NCBI RefSeq assembly: GCF_002382885.1
Contig: NZ_NWVL01000014.1
Location: forward strand, 1-64,000
DNA from: Streptomyces sp. WZ.A104
GTDB taxonomy: Bacteria > Actinomycetota > Actinomycetes > Streptomycetales > Streptomycetaceae
DNA length: 64,000 bases
Reading direction: 5' to 3'
Below the pieces are notes generated by a model. That model ran no database searches. It worked only from the letters and a program-made list of their open reading frames with translations, and was not told where the DNA came from. Of this stretch, positions 44,946 to 57,063 are shown piece after piece. Within the stretch, counting starts at the first letter, position 1, and every line of letters starts with the position of its first letter. Position numbers and translations under genes: made by a program.

Positions 44946-46421
44946 GTGAGTGGCAGCGGCGCAGGCGACACGGAGGCCGGCAAGCGCCCCAACGGGCAGT
45001 TGAGTTCATGGTTCGTGCGCAGCGGCTGGTCCAAGGGCGAGCTGGCGCGACAGGTGAACCGGCGGGCGCGCCAGATGGGCGCCCACCACATCAGCACCGA
45101 CACCTCCCGGGTGCGGCGCTGGCTCGACGGGGAGCAGCCGCGGGAGCCGATTCCGCGCATCCTGTCCGAACTGTTCTCCGAGCGCTTCGGCGCCGTCGTC
45201 GCGGTCGAGGAGCTCGGGCTGCGCACCGCGCACCAGTCACCCTCGGTGTCCGGCGTCGACCTGCCCTGGGCCGGCCCCCAGACCGTCGCCCTGCTCAGTG
45301 AGTTCTCCCGCAGCGACCTGATGCTCGCCCGCCGCGGCTTCCTCGGCAGCTCGCTCGCGCTGGCCGCGGGCCCCGCGCTCATCGAGCCCATGCAGCGCTG
45401 GCTGGTGCCCGTCCCCGCCCCGGGCCCGGGTGAACCGGAATCCCCGGCCGCCGCCCGCCGCCCCTCCCGGCTCTCCCCGCCCGAGCTGGACCTGCTGGAA
45501 TCGACCACCGCGATGTTCCGGCAGTGGGACGCCCAGTGCGGCGGCGGACTGCGCCGCAAGGCCGTCGTCGGGCAGCTCCACGAGGTCACCGACCTCCTCC
45601 AGGAGCCCCAGCCCGGCCCCACCGCCCAGCGGCTCTTCCGCTGCGCCGCCGAACTGGCCGAGCTCGCGGGCTGGATGAGCTACGACGTGGGCCTCCAGCC
45701 CACCGCCCAGAAGTACTTCGTGCTCGCCCTGCACGCCGCCAAGGAGGCCGGGGACAAGCCGCTCGGCAGCTACATCCTGTCCAGCATGAGCCGCCAGATG
45801 ATCCACCTGGGCCGCCCCGACGACGCCCTGGAGCTGATCCACCTCGCGCAGTACGGCAGCCGCGACTGCGCCACCTCCCGTACGCAGGCCATGCTGTATG
45901 CGATGGAGGCCCGCGCCTACGCCAACATGGGCCAGCCCAGCAAGTGCAAGAGGGCCGTCCGGATGGCCGAGGACACCTTCCTGGACGCCGGTCTCGACGG
46001 CGAGCCCGAGCCCGACTGGATCCGCTTCTTCTCCGAGGCCGAGCTCAACGGGGAGAACGCCCACTCCTACCGTGACCTGGCCTATGTCGCGGGCCGCAGC
46101 CCCACCTACGCCTCCCTCGCCGAGCCCGTCATGGAGAAGGCCGTCGAGCTGTTCGGCGAGGACGACGAGCACCAGCGCTCCTACGCGCTCAACCTCATCG
46201 GCATGGCCACCGTCCATCTGCTCCAGCGCGAGCCCGAGGAGTCCACCGTGCTCGCCACCCGCGCCCTGAAGATCGCCAAGAAGGTCCGCTCCGAACGGGT
46301 CAACACCCGTCTGCGCAAGACCGTCGACACCGCTGCCAGGGACTTCGGCGATGTCGCCGACGTCGCCCGGCTCACCGAGCTGCTCCACGAACAGTTGCCG
46401 GAGACCGCCGAAGCGGTCTGA
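44946..46421 (+). CDS. nsdA: Developmental and antibiotic regulator NsdA
   Basis: 491-aa protein with an N-terminal XRE-like DNA-binding part (GELARQVNRRARQMGAHHISTDTSRVRRWLDGEQPREPIPRI) and a C-terminal TPR-like helical region (about 200-480). Its sequence and place between ftsY and amtB match NsdA of S. coelicolor, whose loss increases sporulation and antibiotic production (established). It also resembles the BldD-independent regulators of the same TPR family. GTG 44946 follows GGGGGCG; ATG 44916 would give 501 aa and may be the true start. Confidence 0.9.
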   Translation: MSGSGAGDTEAGKRPNGQLSSWFVRSGWSKGELARQVNRRARQMGAHHISTDTSRVRRWLDGEQPREPIPRILSELFSERFGAVVAVEELGLRTAHQSPSVSGVDLPWAGPQTVALLSEFSRSDLMLARRGFLGSSLALAAGPALIEPMQRWLVPVPAPGPGEPESPAAARRPSRLSPPELDLLESTTAMFRQWDAQCGGGLRRKAVVGQLHEVTDLLQEPQPGPTAQRLFRCAAELAELAGWMSYDVGLQPTAQKYFVLALHAAKEAGDKPLGSYILSSMSRQMIHLGRPDDALELIHLAQYGSRDCATSRTQAMLYAMEARAYANMGQPSKCKRAVRMAEDTFLDAGLDGEPEPDWIRFFSEAELNGENAHSYRDLAYVAGRSPTYASLAEPVMEKAVELFGEDDEHQRSYALNLIGMATVHLLQREPEESTVLATRALKIAKKVRSERVNTRLRKTVDTAARDFGDVADVARLTELLHEQLPETAEAV

Positions 46422-48526
<2,105 letters not shown>

Positions 48527-48555
48527 CCGACGGCCCGCAAACGGAAGGCAGCCGG

Positions 48556-51015
48556 GTGACGAGTACCGAAGTGACCACCGAAACCGAAGGCTCGGGACCC
48601 AGCGGCTACGCGGCGGCCCGGCTGCGCCTCCTCCAGCAGGAGGCGCAGTCCGGGCCGCCGCGCCGTGCGGCCCTCGCCCGCCTCACCGACGACTGGCTCA
48701 CCGGCCTGTTCACCGCGGCCGCCGAACGCGCCGGAGTCCGGGGCGCCGCGCTCGTCGCCGTGGGCGGCTACGGCCGCGGCGAGCTCTCCCCGCGCAGCGA
48801 CCTCGACCTGCTCCTCCTGCACGACGGCAGCGCCGACGCGGCGGCCGTCGCCGCCCTCGCGGACTCCGTCTGGTACCCGGTCTGGGACCTGGGCCTGGCC
48901 CTCGACCACTCCGTACGCACCCCCGGCGAGGCCAGGAAGACGGCCGGAGAGGACCTCAAGGTCCAGCTCGGCCTGCTGGACGCCCGCCCGGTCGCGGGCG
49001 ACCTCGGCCTCGTCGCCTCCCTGCGCACCGCGATCCTCGCCGACTGGCGCAACCAGGCCCCCAAGCGCCTCCCCGCCCTCCACGAGCTCTGCCAGGAACG
49101 CGCGGAGCGGGCGGGCGAGCTCCAGTTCCTCCTGGAGCCCGACCTCAAGGAGGCCCGCGGCGGCCTCCGCGACGCCACCGCCCTGCGCGCGGTCGCCGCG
49201 TCCTGGCTCGCCGACGCCCCCCGCGAAGGGCTCGACCAGGCCCGCCGGACCCTCCTGGACGCCCGCGACGCCCTCCACCTCACCACCGGGCGCGCCACCG
49301 ACCGCCTCGCCCTCCAGGAACAGGACCAGGTCGCCGAGGCACTCGGCCTGCTCGACGCCGACACCCTGCTGCGCCAGGTCTACGAGGCCGCGCGGACGGT
49401 CTCGTACGCCACCGACGTCACCTGGCGCGAGGTCAACCGGGTCCTGCGCGCCCGCTCGGTCCGTCCCAAGCTCCGTGCCATGCTCAGCGGAGGCCTCGGC
49501 TCCAAGGCCGTCCCCGAGCGTGCCCCGCTGGCCGACGGCGTCGTCGAGGCCGACGGCGAGGTGGTCCTCGCCCGTGCCGCCCGCCCCGACCGCGACCCGG
49601 TCCTCGCCCTGCGCGCCGCGGCGGCGGCCGCCGAGGCCGGTCTGCCGCTCTCCCGCCATCTCGTACGCCACCTGGCGACCACCGCCCAGCCGCTGCCGGT
49701 GCCCTGGCCCGCCGAGGCCCGCGAAGAGCTCGTCACTCTGCTCGGCGCGGGGGAGGCCACCGTCGCCGTCTGGGAGGCGCTCGAAGCGGAAGGGATCATC
49801 ACCCGGCTGCTGCCCGACTGGGAACGCGTCCACTGCCGTCCCCAGCGCAACCCCGTGCACACCTGGACCGTCGACCGGCACCTGGTGGAGACCGCCGTCC
49901 GCGCCGCCTCCCTCACCCGCCGGGTCCACCGCCCCGACCTCCTGCTGGTCGCCGCCCTCCTCCACGACATCGGCAAGGGCTGGCCCGGGGACCACTCGGT
50001 GGCCGGGGAGGTCATCGCCCGCGACATGGCCACCCGCATCGGCTTCGACAAGCACGACGTGGGCGTCATCGCCACCCTCGTACGCCACCATCTGCTGCTC
50101 GTCGAGACCGCCACCCGGCGCGACCTCGACGACCCCGCCACCGTGCAGTCCGTCGCCGCCGCCGTCTCCGACGCCTCCACCCTGGAGCTGCTGCACGCCC
50201 TCACCGAGGCCGACGCGCTCGCCACCGGGCCCGCCGCCTGGTCCACCTGGCGTGCCTCCCTCGTCACCGGCCTCGTCGAACGCGTCGCGGCCGTCCTGGC
50301 GGGGGAGTTCCCCGGAGAGCCGGACGAACCCGCGCCCAGCGCCGAGCACGAACGCCTCGCCGTCGAAGCCCTGCGCACCGGCGAACCCGTCCTCGCCCTG
50401 CACACCCAGCCCGAGGAGCCCGCCGGGGACGGCGAGGTGGAACCGGTCGGCGTAGAGCTCCTCATCGCCCTGCCCGACCGCCCCGGAGTGCTGCCCGCCG
50501 CAGCCGGAGTCCTCGCCCTGCACCGGCTCACCGTGCGCGCCGCCGACCTGCGGGCGGTGGAGCTCCCCAACGAGCTGGGTGAATCGGCGGACCTGCTGCT
50601 GCTCAGCTGGCGGGTCGCGGCCGAGTACGGGTCCCTCCCGCAGGCCGCCCGGCTCCGCGCCGACCTCGTACGAGCCCTGGACGGCTCCCTGGACATCCGG
50701 GCCCGGATCGCGGAGCGGGAGGCCGCCTACCCGCGCAGGCGTGGTGTGAAAGCCCCACCGCCCCGGGTGACCGTCGCCGCCGCGGGCTCCCGCCGTGCCA
50801 CCGTCATCGAGGTCCGCGCCCAGGACGCCCCGGGGCTGCTGCACCGGATCGGCAACGCCCTGGAGGGAAGCGCGGTACAGGTGCGCAGCGCGCATGTCTC
50901 CACCCTCGGCGCCAACGCCGTGGACGCCTTCTACGTCACCGGCACCGACGGCGAACCACTGCCTCCGGTCCGGGCCGCCGAGGTGGCCCGGGAGGTCGAG
51001 AAGGCCCTCGGCTGA
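48556..51015 (+). CDS. glnD: PII nucleotidyltransferase GlnD
   Basis: 819-aa bifunctional enzyme; adenylylates GlnK in Streptomyces rather than uridylylating it (established for orthologues). N-terminal nucleotidyltransferase GGYGRGELSPRSDLDLL (about 70-86); GlnD-specific helical region; HD phosphohydrolase motif LLHDIGKG (about 468); two C-terminal ACT domains (about 630-700 and 748-815) that sense glutamine. GTG 48556 follows GGAAGG by eight bases; the upstream open frame is an overlap with amtB and glnK. Third gene of the nitrogen operon. Confidence 0.95.
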   Translation: MTSTEVTTETEGSGPSGYAAARLRLLQQEAQSGPPRRAALARLTDDWLTGLFTAAAERAGVRGAALVAVGGYGRGELSPRSDLDLLLLHDGSADAAAVAALADSVWYPVWDLGLALDHSVRTPGEARKTAGEDLKVQLGLLDARPVAGDLGLVASLRTAILADWRNQAPKRLPALHELCQERAERAGELQFLLEPDLKEARGGLRDATALRAVAASWLADAPREGLDQARRTLLDARDALHLTTGRATDRLALQEQDQVAEALGLLDADTLLRQVYEAARTVSYATDVTWREVNRVLRARSVRPKLRAMLSGGLGSKAVPERAPLADGVVEADGEVVLARAARPDRDPVLALRAAAAAAEAGLPLSRHLVRHLATTAQPLPVPWPAEAREELVTLLGAGEATVAVWEALEAEGIITRLLPDWERVHCRPQRNPVHTWTVDRHLVETAVRAASLTRRVHRPDLLLVAALLHDIGKGWPGDHSVAGEVIARDMATRIGFDKHDVGVIATLVRHHLLLVETATRRDLDDPATVQSVAAAVSDASTLELLHALTEADALATGPAAWSTWRASLVTGLVERVAAVLAGEFPGEPDEPAPSAEHERLAVEALRTGEPVLALHTQPEEPAGDGEVEPVGVELLIALPDRPGVLPAAAGVLALHRLTVRAADLRAVELPNELGESADLLLLSWRVAAEYGSLPQAARLRADLVRALDGSLDIRARIAEREAAYPRRRGVKAPPPRVTVAAAGSRRATVIEVRAQDAPGLLHRIGNALEGSAVQVRSAHVSTLGANAVDAFYVTGTDGEPLPPVRAAEVAREVEKALG

Positions 51016-51136
51016 CCCGCCCGGCCCCCGCTGTCCGCCTTCGTATCCGGGCGAGGGCTTGGTGTTCTCCGGGGGACGGATACCCTGGAGGGCGATTGAC
51101 CTGCCCCGCCCCCGACCCTGAGGACCGACGAGCGCC

Positions 51137-52684
51137 GTGTTCGATACTCTCTCCGACCGCCTTAGCGCGACTTTCAAGAACCTCAGGGGCAAGGGTCGCT
51201 TGTCCGAGGCCGACATCGACGCCACGGCACGCGAGATCCGTATCGCCCTGCTGGAAGCCGATGTCGCCCTGCCCGTGGTGCGGGCCTTCATCGGCAAGGT
51301 GAAGGAGCGGGCGCGCGGCGCCGAGGTCTCCCAGGCGCTGAACCCCGCCCAGCAGGTCGTCAAGATCGTCAACGAGGAGCTCGTCGCCATCCTCGGCGGT
51401 GAGACCCGGCGGCTGCGGTTCGCCAAGACCGCGCCCACCGTGATCATGCTCGCTGGTCTCCAGGGTGCCGGTAAGACGACGCTGGCCGGAAAGCTCGGCC
51501 TCTGGCTCAAGGGCCAGGGCCACTCCCCGCTGCTCGTCGCCTGTGACCTCCAGCGCCCCAACGCCGTCAACCAGCTGAGCGTCGTCGCCGAGCGCGCCGG
51601 GGTCGCGGTCTACGCCCCCGAGCCGGGCAACGGTGTCGGCGACCCGGTCCAGGTCGCCAAGGACTCCATCGAGTTCGCCCGGGCCAAGGTCCACGACATC
51701 GTGATCGTCGACACCGCCGGCCGTCTCGGTATCGACCAGGAGCTGATGCAGCAGGCCGCGGACATCCGCGACGCCGTCAGCCCCGACGAGATCCTCTTCG
51801 TCGTCGACGCGATGATCGGTCAGGACGCGGTCAACACCGCGGAGGCCTTCCGCGATGGTGTCGGCTTCGACGGCGTGGTGCTCTCCAAGCTCGACGGCGA
51901 CGCCCGCGGTGGTGCGGCCCTGTCGATCGCCCACGTCACGGGCAAGCAGGTCATGTTCGCGTCGAACGGCGAGAAGTTGGAGGACTTCGACGCGTTCCAC
52001 CCGGACCGGATGGCCTCCCGCATCCTCGACATGGGTGACCTGCTCACCCTGATCGAGCAGGCCGAGAAGACGTTCAGCCAGGAAGAGGCCGCCAAAATGG
52101 CCTCCAAGCTGTCGTCGAGCAAGGGCAAGGACTTCACGCTCGACGACTTCCTGGCCCAGATGGAGCAGGTCCGCAAGATGGGCTCCATCTCCAAGCTCCT
52201 CGGGATGCTGCCCGGCATGGGGCAGATCAAGGACCAGATCAACAACATCGACGAGCGCGACATCGACCGCACCGCCGCGATCATCAAGTCGATGACCCCC
52301 AAGGAGCGCGCCGAGCCGACGATCATCAACGGCTCGCGCCGGGCCCGTATCGCCAAGGGTTCGGGTGTCGAGGTCTCCGCGGTCAAGAGCCTGGTGGAGC
52401 GCTTCTTCGAGGCCCGCAAGATGATGTCGAAGATGGCCCAGGGCGGCGGCATGCCCGGGATGCCGGGGATGCCCGGCATGGGCGGCGGCCCCGGCCGTCA
52501 GAAGAAGCAGGTCAAGCAGGCCAAGGGCAAGCGCAAGAGCGGCAACCCGATGAAGCGCAAGGCCGAGGAGGCCGCCGCCGCGGAGCGCCGCGAGCAGGCG
52601 GCCGCCCAGGGCGGCGCGTTCGGCCTGCCCGCCCAGGACAGCAAGAACTTCGAGCTGCCGGACGAGTTCAAGAAGTTCATGTAG
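51137..52684 (+). CDS. ffh: Signal recognition particle protein Ffh
   Basis: 515-aa SRP54 GTPase that binds signal sequences and the SRP RNA. N domain (1-85), P-loop GLQGAGKTT (about 108), DLQRPNAVNQL, DTAGRLGID, SKLDGDARGGAAL, then the methionine-rich M domain with the GMPGMPGMPGM run (about 440) and a lysine-rich tail. GTG 51137 starts it. A strong terminator follows. FtsY (42571) is its receptor. Confidence 0.97.
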   Translation: MFDTLSDRLSATFKNLRGKGRLSEADIDATAREIRIALLEADVALPVVRAFIGKVKERARGAEVSQALNPAQQVVKIVNEELVAILGGETRRLRFAKTAPTVIMLAGLQGAGKTTLAGKLGLWLKGQGHSPLLVACDLQRPNAVNQLSVVAERAGVAVYAPEPGNGVGDPVQVAKDSIEFARAKVHDIVIVDTAGRLGIDQELMQQAADIRDAVSPDEILFVVDAMIGQDAVNTAEAFRDGVGFDGVVLSKLDGDARGGAALSIAHVTGKQVMFASNGEKLEDFDAFHPDRMASRILDMGDLLTLIEQAEKTFSQEEAAKMASKLSSSKGKDFTLDDFLAQMEQVRKMGSISKLLGMLPGMGQIKDQINNIDERDIDRTAAIIKSMTPKERAEPTIINGSRRARIAKGSGVEVSAVKSLVERFFEARKMMSKMAQGGGMPGMPGMPGMGGGPGRQKKQVKQAKGKRKSGNPMKRKAEEAAAAERREQAAAQGGAFGLPAQDSKNFELPDEFKKFM

Positions 52685-52701
52685 GACAAGGCACGGCATG
52701 T

Positions 52702-52735
52702 GTAAGGGGCGCCCTTGAGAGAGGGCGCCCCTTAC
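52702..52735 (+). terminator. ffh terminator
   Basis: Perfect 14-base arms (GTAAGGGGCGCCCT and complement) with loop TGAGAG, 18 bases after the ffh stop. Confidence 0.9.
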
Positions 52736-52771
52736 GTATGTCCTGAAGCCCCATGCCCCGAAGGGGCCCGC

Positions 52772-53656
52772 TCAGGTCACGCAGACCAGGTAGCGGAACA
52801 CGTTCGGCATCCACACCGTGCCGTCCGGTCGCCGGTACGGATGCAGGGCCTCCGCGACCTCCTTCTCCACCTGTGAGCGGTCCGTGGCCCGTACGGCGGC
52901 GTCGAAGAGACCGGTCGACAGCAGCCCGCGCACCGCGCTGCCCACGTCCGCGTAGCCGAACGGACAGGACACCCGCCCCGAACCGTCCGGTTTCAGCCCG
53001 GCCCGGGACGCCACCTCCTCCAGCTCGTCCCGCAGGGTGGGCCGCCAGCCGCCCGATGCCGTACGCGGCGGGCGCGCGGACTCCGCCAGCCGGGCGGCCA
53101 CCCGCAGCACCGCCGCCGTGGCACACCGCTCCGGCGGACCCCAGCCCGTCAGCACCACCGTCGCCCCCCGCGCGGCCAGCGGCACGGCCGACTCCAGCGC
53201 GGGCACCAGCCCCTCGGAGTCGCCCGCGGCACAGCCGATCGGCTCGAAGACCGTGATCAGGTCGTACGTAGCCCCGTCCGCACCGGATGCCGCGGCTCCA
53301 CCGTCCTCCAGCAGCCGGGCCCGGCTGCGCGCCGGTTGCGCGGAGTGCGCGGGCGCGTCGTCCCAGTCCGCGCCGGGCAGCAGCCGGGCGCGGGCCAGGG
53401 CCAGGCGCTCCCGGTCGGAGTCCACACCCGTGACGTGCGCCCCCCGGGCCGCGGCGATGAGCATCGCGAGGCCGGAGCCGCAGCCGAGCGACAGCATCCG
53501 GGTGGCTGCCCCGACTTCCAGCCGGTCGTACACCGCCTCGTACAGCGGTGCCAGCATGCGCTCCTGGATCTCGGCCCAGTCACGTGCGCGGGTACCGGCG
53601 TCCGCCGGCGCGGACGGATCCGCGTCCCGGTGGTGCCGGACGAGCGTTGGTGTCAT
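52772..53656 (-). CDS. SAM-dependent methyltransferase
   Basis: 294-aa class I methyltransferase. The glycine-rich motif I is MLSLGCGSGLAMLIAAARGA with the acidic motif II VTGVDSDRE; YDLITVFEPIGCAAG is motif IV. The C-terminal ~90 residues are a separate cap. Substrate unknown. ATG 53656 is chosen because it starts just before the conserved region; the ribosome site is weak and the frame is open further upstream to 53926. It lies convergent to ffh. Confidence 0.82.
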   Translation of the reverse strand: MTPTLVRHHRDADPSAPADAGTRARDWAEIQERMLAPLYEAVYDRLEVGAATRMLSLGCGSGLAMLIAAARGAHVTGVDSDRERLALARARLLPGADWDDAPAHSAQPARSRARLLEDGGAAASGADGATYDLITVFEPIGCAAGDSEGLVPALESAVPLAARGATVVLTGWGPPERCATAAVLRVAARLAESARPPRTASGGWRPTLRDELEEVASRAGLKPDGSGRVSCPFGYADVGSAVRGLLSTGLFDAAVRATDRSQVEKEVAEALHPYRRPDGTVWMPNVFRYLVCVT

Positions 53657-54110
53657 GGAAAGCGCCCCAATCCGCCAAGAGGTCGGTCGTGCCCGAATGG
53701 ACGGCCCCCGCGTGCGTATGTCCGCACCCCCCGTATGCCAGAGAACTGCGCATCCGCCGTTCCGTCCAGGGGTTGTGGAGCAATGTCTTCGTGCTCCGGT
53801 CGTGCGCCCCGCCCCCGCGTCCGCTCTCCGAACAGTCTGACCCGACACCCCGCCCCGGGCACGTCGAGCCGCGCGGAAGGTAGTCTCACGGGGCGGATCC
53901 GTAAGGGCCGACGTGCGCCGGCACACCGCACAACCGCTGCGCCGGGCGTACGGACGCTACGCACCACCTTGGTGCGAGCTGTGCGTCTTCTCCGCAGTTC
54001 TGCGCACGCGCCCTCGTCCGGACGCATCAAGGGCAACTGACTGGTACGTGCAAATTATTTGGGATGCCCCGGAATAGGAACACCGGAGCACTCGGGCTCG
54101 TTATCACGAC
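53657..54110. other. Gene-free region between the methyltransferase and HExxH genes
   Basis: About 450 bases between two divergent starts. Several frames stay open but none has a ribosome site, a plausible protein composition or a recognisable domain. The stretch 54040-54100 is A/T-rich (CAAATTATTTGGG) and is the likely promoter area of the rightward gene. Confidence 0.5.
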
Positions 54111-54704
54111 GTGAGCACGACACCACCTGTACTTGCCGCAGAGCTGGCACAGGCGTGGGCCGACATTCAGCGGCACCACCCCGAGCTGCCCGATCTTGCC
54201 GCGCCCGAGTCCCTGATCGGAGAGTCCTCGTCCGCCTGTGGCGCCGAGCTCTCCTTCGAACGACTGCTCCACGAGGCAGTCCACGGCATCGCCGCCGCGA
54301 GAGGAGTCCGTGACACCTCCCGCGCCGGCCGCTACCACAACAGACGCTTCCTCGCGATCGCCGAGGAGCTGGGCCTCGACCATGCCGAGGAACCCCACCC
54401 CAGCAGCGGATTCTCGCTGGTCACGCTGAATCCGGAAGCCAAGCGCCGGTATCGTCCGACCACCGAACGGCTGCAGCGCGCCCTCAAGGCGCACACGGTT
54501 GCCACTGCCGCCGACACCAAGCGCTCCTTCCGCGGACCTGCCGCCCGGCACGGTTCCTCCGGGGGCGGTGTGCGGGTCAAGGCCGTCTGCGACTGCGGAC
54601 GCAACGTCCGGGTCGTCCCGTCGGTCCTGGCGCAGGCGCCGATCGTCTGCGGTGGCTGCGGAAAGCCGTTCCGGATCCCGGAAGCGGCGGTCGCGGTGGG
54701 GTGA
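54111..54704 (+). CDS. SprT-like HExxH protein with C-terminal zinc ribbon
   Basis: 197-aa protein. LLHEAVHGIA (about residues 44-53) carries an HExxH zinc-protease signature, followed by GRYHNRRFLAIAEELGL, whose His could be a third ligand, as in actinobacterial SprT-like proteins found in phages and plasmids. The C-terminus has a four-Cys ribbon (CDCGRNV...CGGCGKPF). Activity is not proven by sequence. GTG 54111 has no clear ribosome site. It lies upstream of, and co-directional with, the rpsP operon. Confidence 0.72.
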   Translation: MSTTPPVLAAELAQAWADIQRHHPELPDLAAPESLIGESSSACGAELSFERLLHEAVHGIAAARGVRDTSRAGRYHNRRFLAIAEELGLDHAEEPHPSSGFSLVTLNPEAKRRYRPTTERLQRALKAHTVATAADTKRSFRGPAARHGSSGGGVRVKAVCDCGRNVRVVPSVLAQAPIVCGGCGKPFRIPEAAVAVG

Positions 54705-54861
54705 GCCTTCGTGGTGTGGCACAATGGCTAGCTGTACTCGACAGTCGCATAGGACCCCTCTCTCCTCCGGCTGACGCGTCCATCGGGCACCCGAGTACCG
54801 CAACCCCACGTGGCATCTTCGTTGTGCCCAACCACGTCATAGACCAGGAGACACCACTTCC

Positions 54862-55302
54862 GTGGCAGTCAAGATCAAGCTGAAGCGTCTGGGCAAGATC
54901 CGTTCGCCTCACTACCGCATCGTCGTCGCCGACTCCCGTACCCGCCGTGACGGCCGGGCCATCGAGGAGATCGGCCTGTACCACCCGGTGCAGAACCCCT
55001 CGCGCATCGAGGTCAACTCGGAGCGCGCGCAGTACTGGCTGTCCGTCGGCGCCCAGCCGACCGAGCCGGTCCTCGCGATCCTGAAGCTCACCGGTGACTG
55101 GCAGGCCCACAAGGGTCTCCCGGCCCCCGCGCCGCTGCTTCAGCCGGAGCCCAAGGCTGACAAGCGCGCACTGTTCGAGGCGCTGTCCGCGGACGGCGAC
55201 GAGGCCAAGGGTGAGGCCATCACCCCCAAGGCCAAGAAGTCCGACAAGAAGGCGGACGAGGCGGCTGACGCCGCTGCGTCCACCGAGTCCACCGAGGCCT
55301 GA
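54862..55302 (+). CDS. rpsP: 30S ribosomal protein S16
   Basis: 146-aa S16. The core (1-85; [29 protein letters not shown]) is standard; the C-terminal ~60 residues are a Lys/Ala/Asp/Glu-rich tail usual in Streptomyces. GTG 54862 starts it. khpA follows after two bases in the conserved rpsP-khpA-rimM-trmD order. Confidence 0.97.
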   Translation: MAVKIKLKRLGKIRSPHYRIVVADSRTRRDGRAIEEIGLYHPVQNPSRIEVNSERAQYWLSVGAQPTEPVLAILKLTGDWQAHKGLPAPAPLLQPEPKADKRALFEALSADGDEAKGEAITPKAKKSDKKADEAADAAASTESTEA

Positions 55303-55304
55303 GC

Positions 55305-55544
55305 ATGCTCGAGGAGGCTCTCGAGCACCTCGTGAAGGGCATCGTCGACAACCCCGACGACGTGCAGGTGGCCTCGCGCACCCTGCGCCGCGGGCGCGTG
55401 CTGGAGGTTCGGGTCCACCCCGAGGACCTCGGCAAGGTGATCGGCCGCAACGGCCGCACCGCTCGCGCCCTGCGTACGGTCGTGGGTGCCATCGGCGGCC
55501 GTGGGATCCGCGTCGACCTCGTCGATGTGGACCAGGTTCGCTGA
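55305..55544 (+). CDS. khpA: KH domain RNA-binding protein KhpA
   Basis: 79-aa single KH domain protein; [18 protein letters not shown] is the GxxG loop that grips RNA. In other bacteria it pairs with KhpB/Jag to regulate cell division and sRNA (established for orthologues). Starts ATG 55305 two bases after the rpsP stop. A hairpin follows its stop, partly uncoupling it from rimM. Confidence 0.95.
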   Translation: MLEEALEHLVKGIVDNPDDVQVASRTLRRGRVLEVRVHPEDLGKVIGRNGRTARALRTVVGAIGGRGIRVDLVDVDQVR

Positions 55545-55563
55545 GAGAAGTTGAACACCGGCC

Positions 55564-55599
55564 AGGGCCGGGGAGGGCCTTCGGGCCGTCCCCGGCCTT
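55564..55599 (+). terminator. Terminator or attenuator hairpin after khpA
   Basis: Stem of about 15 pairs with one mismatch, closed by a TTCG tetraloop and followed by TTT. It may reduce read-through from rpsP-khpA into rimM-trmD. Confidence 0.8.
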
Positions 55600-55654
55600 T
55601 GTCGTCGGCCACCCGGGGCGCCCAGGCGTCCGTCCCCACCAATCGGAGAACAGC

Positions 55655-56242
55655 GTGCAGTTGGTAGTCGCGCGGATCGGCCGCGCCCACGGCATCAAGG
55701 GCGAGGTCACCGTCGAGGTACGAACGGACGAGCCGGAACTGCGGCTCGGGCCCGGTGCCGTCCTGGCCACCGAACCGGCGGCGACGGGCCCGCTGACGGT
55801 CGAGTCCGGCCGGGTCCACAGCGGCAGGCTGCTGCTGCGCTTCGAGGGCGTGCGCGACCGCACCGCCGCCGAGGCCCTGCGCAACACCCTGCTGATCGCC
55901 GAGGTGGACCCGGAAGAACTTCCCGAGGACGAGGACGAGTTCTACGACCACCAGCTGATCGACCTCGACGTGGTGCTCGCCGACGGCACCGAGATCGGCC
56001 GGATCACCGAGATCTCCCACCTGCCCTCGCAGGACCTCTTCATCGTGGAGCGCCCCGACGGCAGCGAGGTGATGATCCCCTTCGTGGAGGAGATCGTCGC
56101 CGGGATCGACCTGGAGGAGCAGCGCGCGGTCATCACCCCGCCGCCCGGCCTGATCGACGCGAGCGAGGCCGTGGTGGCCTCCTCCCGTGACGAGGAGGAG
56201 GCCCCCGGGGACGCGGGCGAGGCGCCGAAGGGCGACGCCTGA
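55655..56242 (+). CDS. rimM: Ribosome maturation factor RimM
   Basis: 195-aa 30S assembly factor that binds S19. The N-terminal barrel has [19 protein letters not shown]; the C-terminal PRC barrel has [14 protein letters not shown] and [11 protein letters not shown]. An acidic, Ala-rich C-terminal tail is added. GTG 55655 follows CGGAGAA. The stop codon overlaps the trmD ATG by one base. Confidence 0.95.
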   Translation: MQLVVARIGRAHGIKGEVTVEVRTDEPELRLGPGAVLATEPAATGPLTVESGRVHSGRLLLRFEGVRDRTAAEALRNTLLIAEVDPEELPEDEDEFYDHQLIDLDVVLADGTEIGRITEISHLPSQDLFIVERPDGSEVMIPFVEEIVAGIDLEEQRAVITPPPGLIDASEAVVASSRDEEEAPGDAGEAPKGDA

Positions 56243-57063
56243 TGCGGCTCGACGTCGTCACGATCTTCCCGGAGTACCTGGACCCGCTGAACGTCTCCCT
56301 CGTCGGCAAGGCCCGCGCCCGTGGCGTACTGGACGTCCACGTGCACGACCTGCGGGAGTGGACGTACGACCGGCACAACACGGTCGACGACACCCCCTAC
56401 GGCGGCGGCCCCGGCATGGTCATGAAGACCGAGCCCTGGGGCGAGGCGCTGGACCAGACACTCGCCGACGGCTACGAGTCCGGGGCGCACTCCCCGGTGC
56501 TCGTCGTGCCCACGCCCAGCGGCCGCCCGTTCACGCAGGAGCTGGCCGTCGAGCTCTCCGCGCAGCCCTGGCTGGTCTTCACCCCGGCCCGCTACGAGGG
56601 CATCGACCGCCGCGTGATCGACGAGTACGCCTCCCGGCTGAGGGTCGTCGAGGTCTCCATCGGGGACTACGTGCTGGCGGGCGGGGAAGCGGCCGTCCTG
56701 GTGATCACGGAGGCCGTCGCCCGGCTGCTGCCCGGCGTCCTCGGCAACGCCGAGTCCCACCGGGACGACTCCTTCGCCCCGGGCGCGATGGCGAACCTGC
56801 TGGAGGGCCCCGTCTACACCAAGCCGCCCGAGTGGCGCGGCCGGTCCATCCCGGACGTCCTGCTCAGCGGCCACCACGGGAAGATCGCGCGCTGGCGCCG
56901 TGACCAGGCCTTCGCCCGCACCGCACTGAACCGGCCGGACCTGATCGAGCGGTGCGAGGCGAGCGCCTTCGACAAGAAGGACCGCGAGATCCTGTCCATC
57001 CTGGGCTTCGCGCCGGAGCCCGGCGGCCGATTTTGGCGCAGGCCCTCCGCCGTGGAAGAATAG
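56242..57063 (+). CDS. trmD: tRNA (guanine(37)-N(1))-methyltransferase
   Basis: 273-aa SPOUT methyltransferase that protects reading frame at m1G37. DTPYGGGPGMVM, RYEGIDRRVIDEYASRL and SIGDYVLAGGEAAVLV form the trefoil-knot SAM site; the flexible catalytic region contains HRDDSF. ATG 56242 is coupled to the rimM stop codon. rplS follows after about 130 bases. Confidence 0.96.
   Translation: MRLDVVTIFPEYLDPLNVSLVGKARARGVLDVHVHDLREWTYDRHNTVDDTPYGGGPGMVMKTEPWGEALDQTLADGYESGAHSPVLVVPTPSGRPFTQELAVELSAQPWLVFTPARYEGIDRRVIDEYASRLRVVEVSIGDYVLAGGEAAVLVITEAVARLLPGVLGNAESHRDDSFAPGAMANLLEGPVYTKPPEWRGRSIPDVLLSGHHGKIARWRRDQAFARTALNRPDLIERCEASAFDKKDREILSILGFAPEPGGRFWRRPSAVEE

Noticed and set aside
53653-54036. 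A leftward frame in the gap before the HExxH gene
   Set aside because: Very Arg-rich, no ribosome site, no similarity to a known fold; it would also overlap the methyltransferase promoter area.
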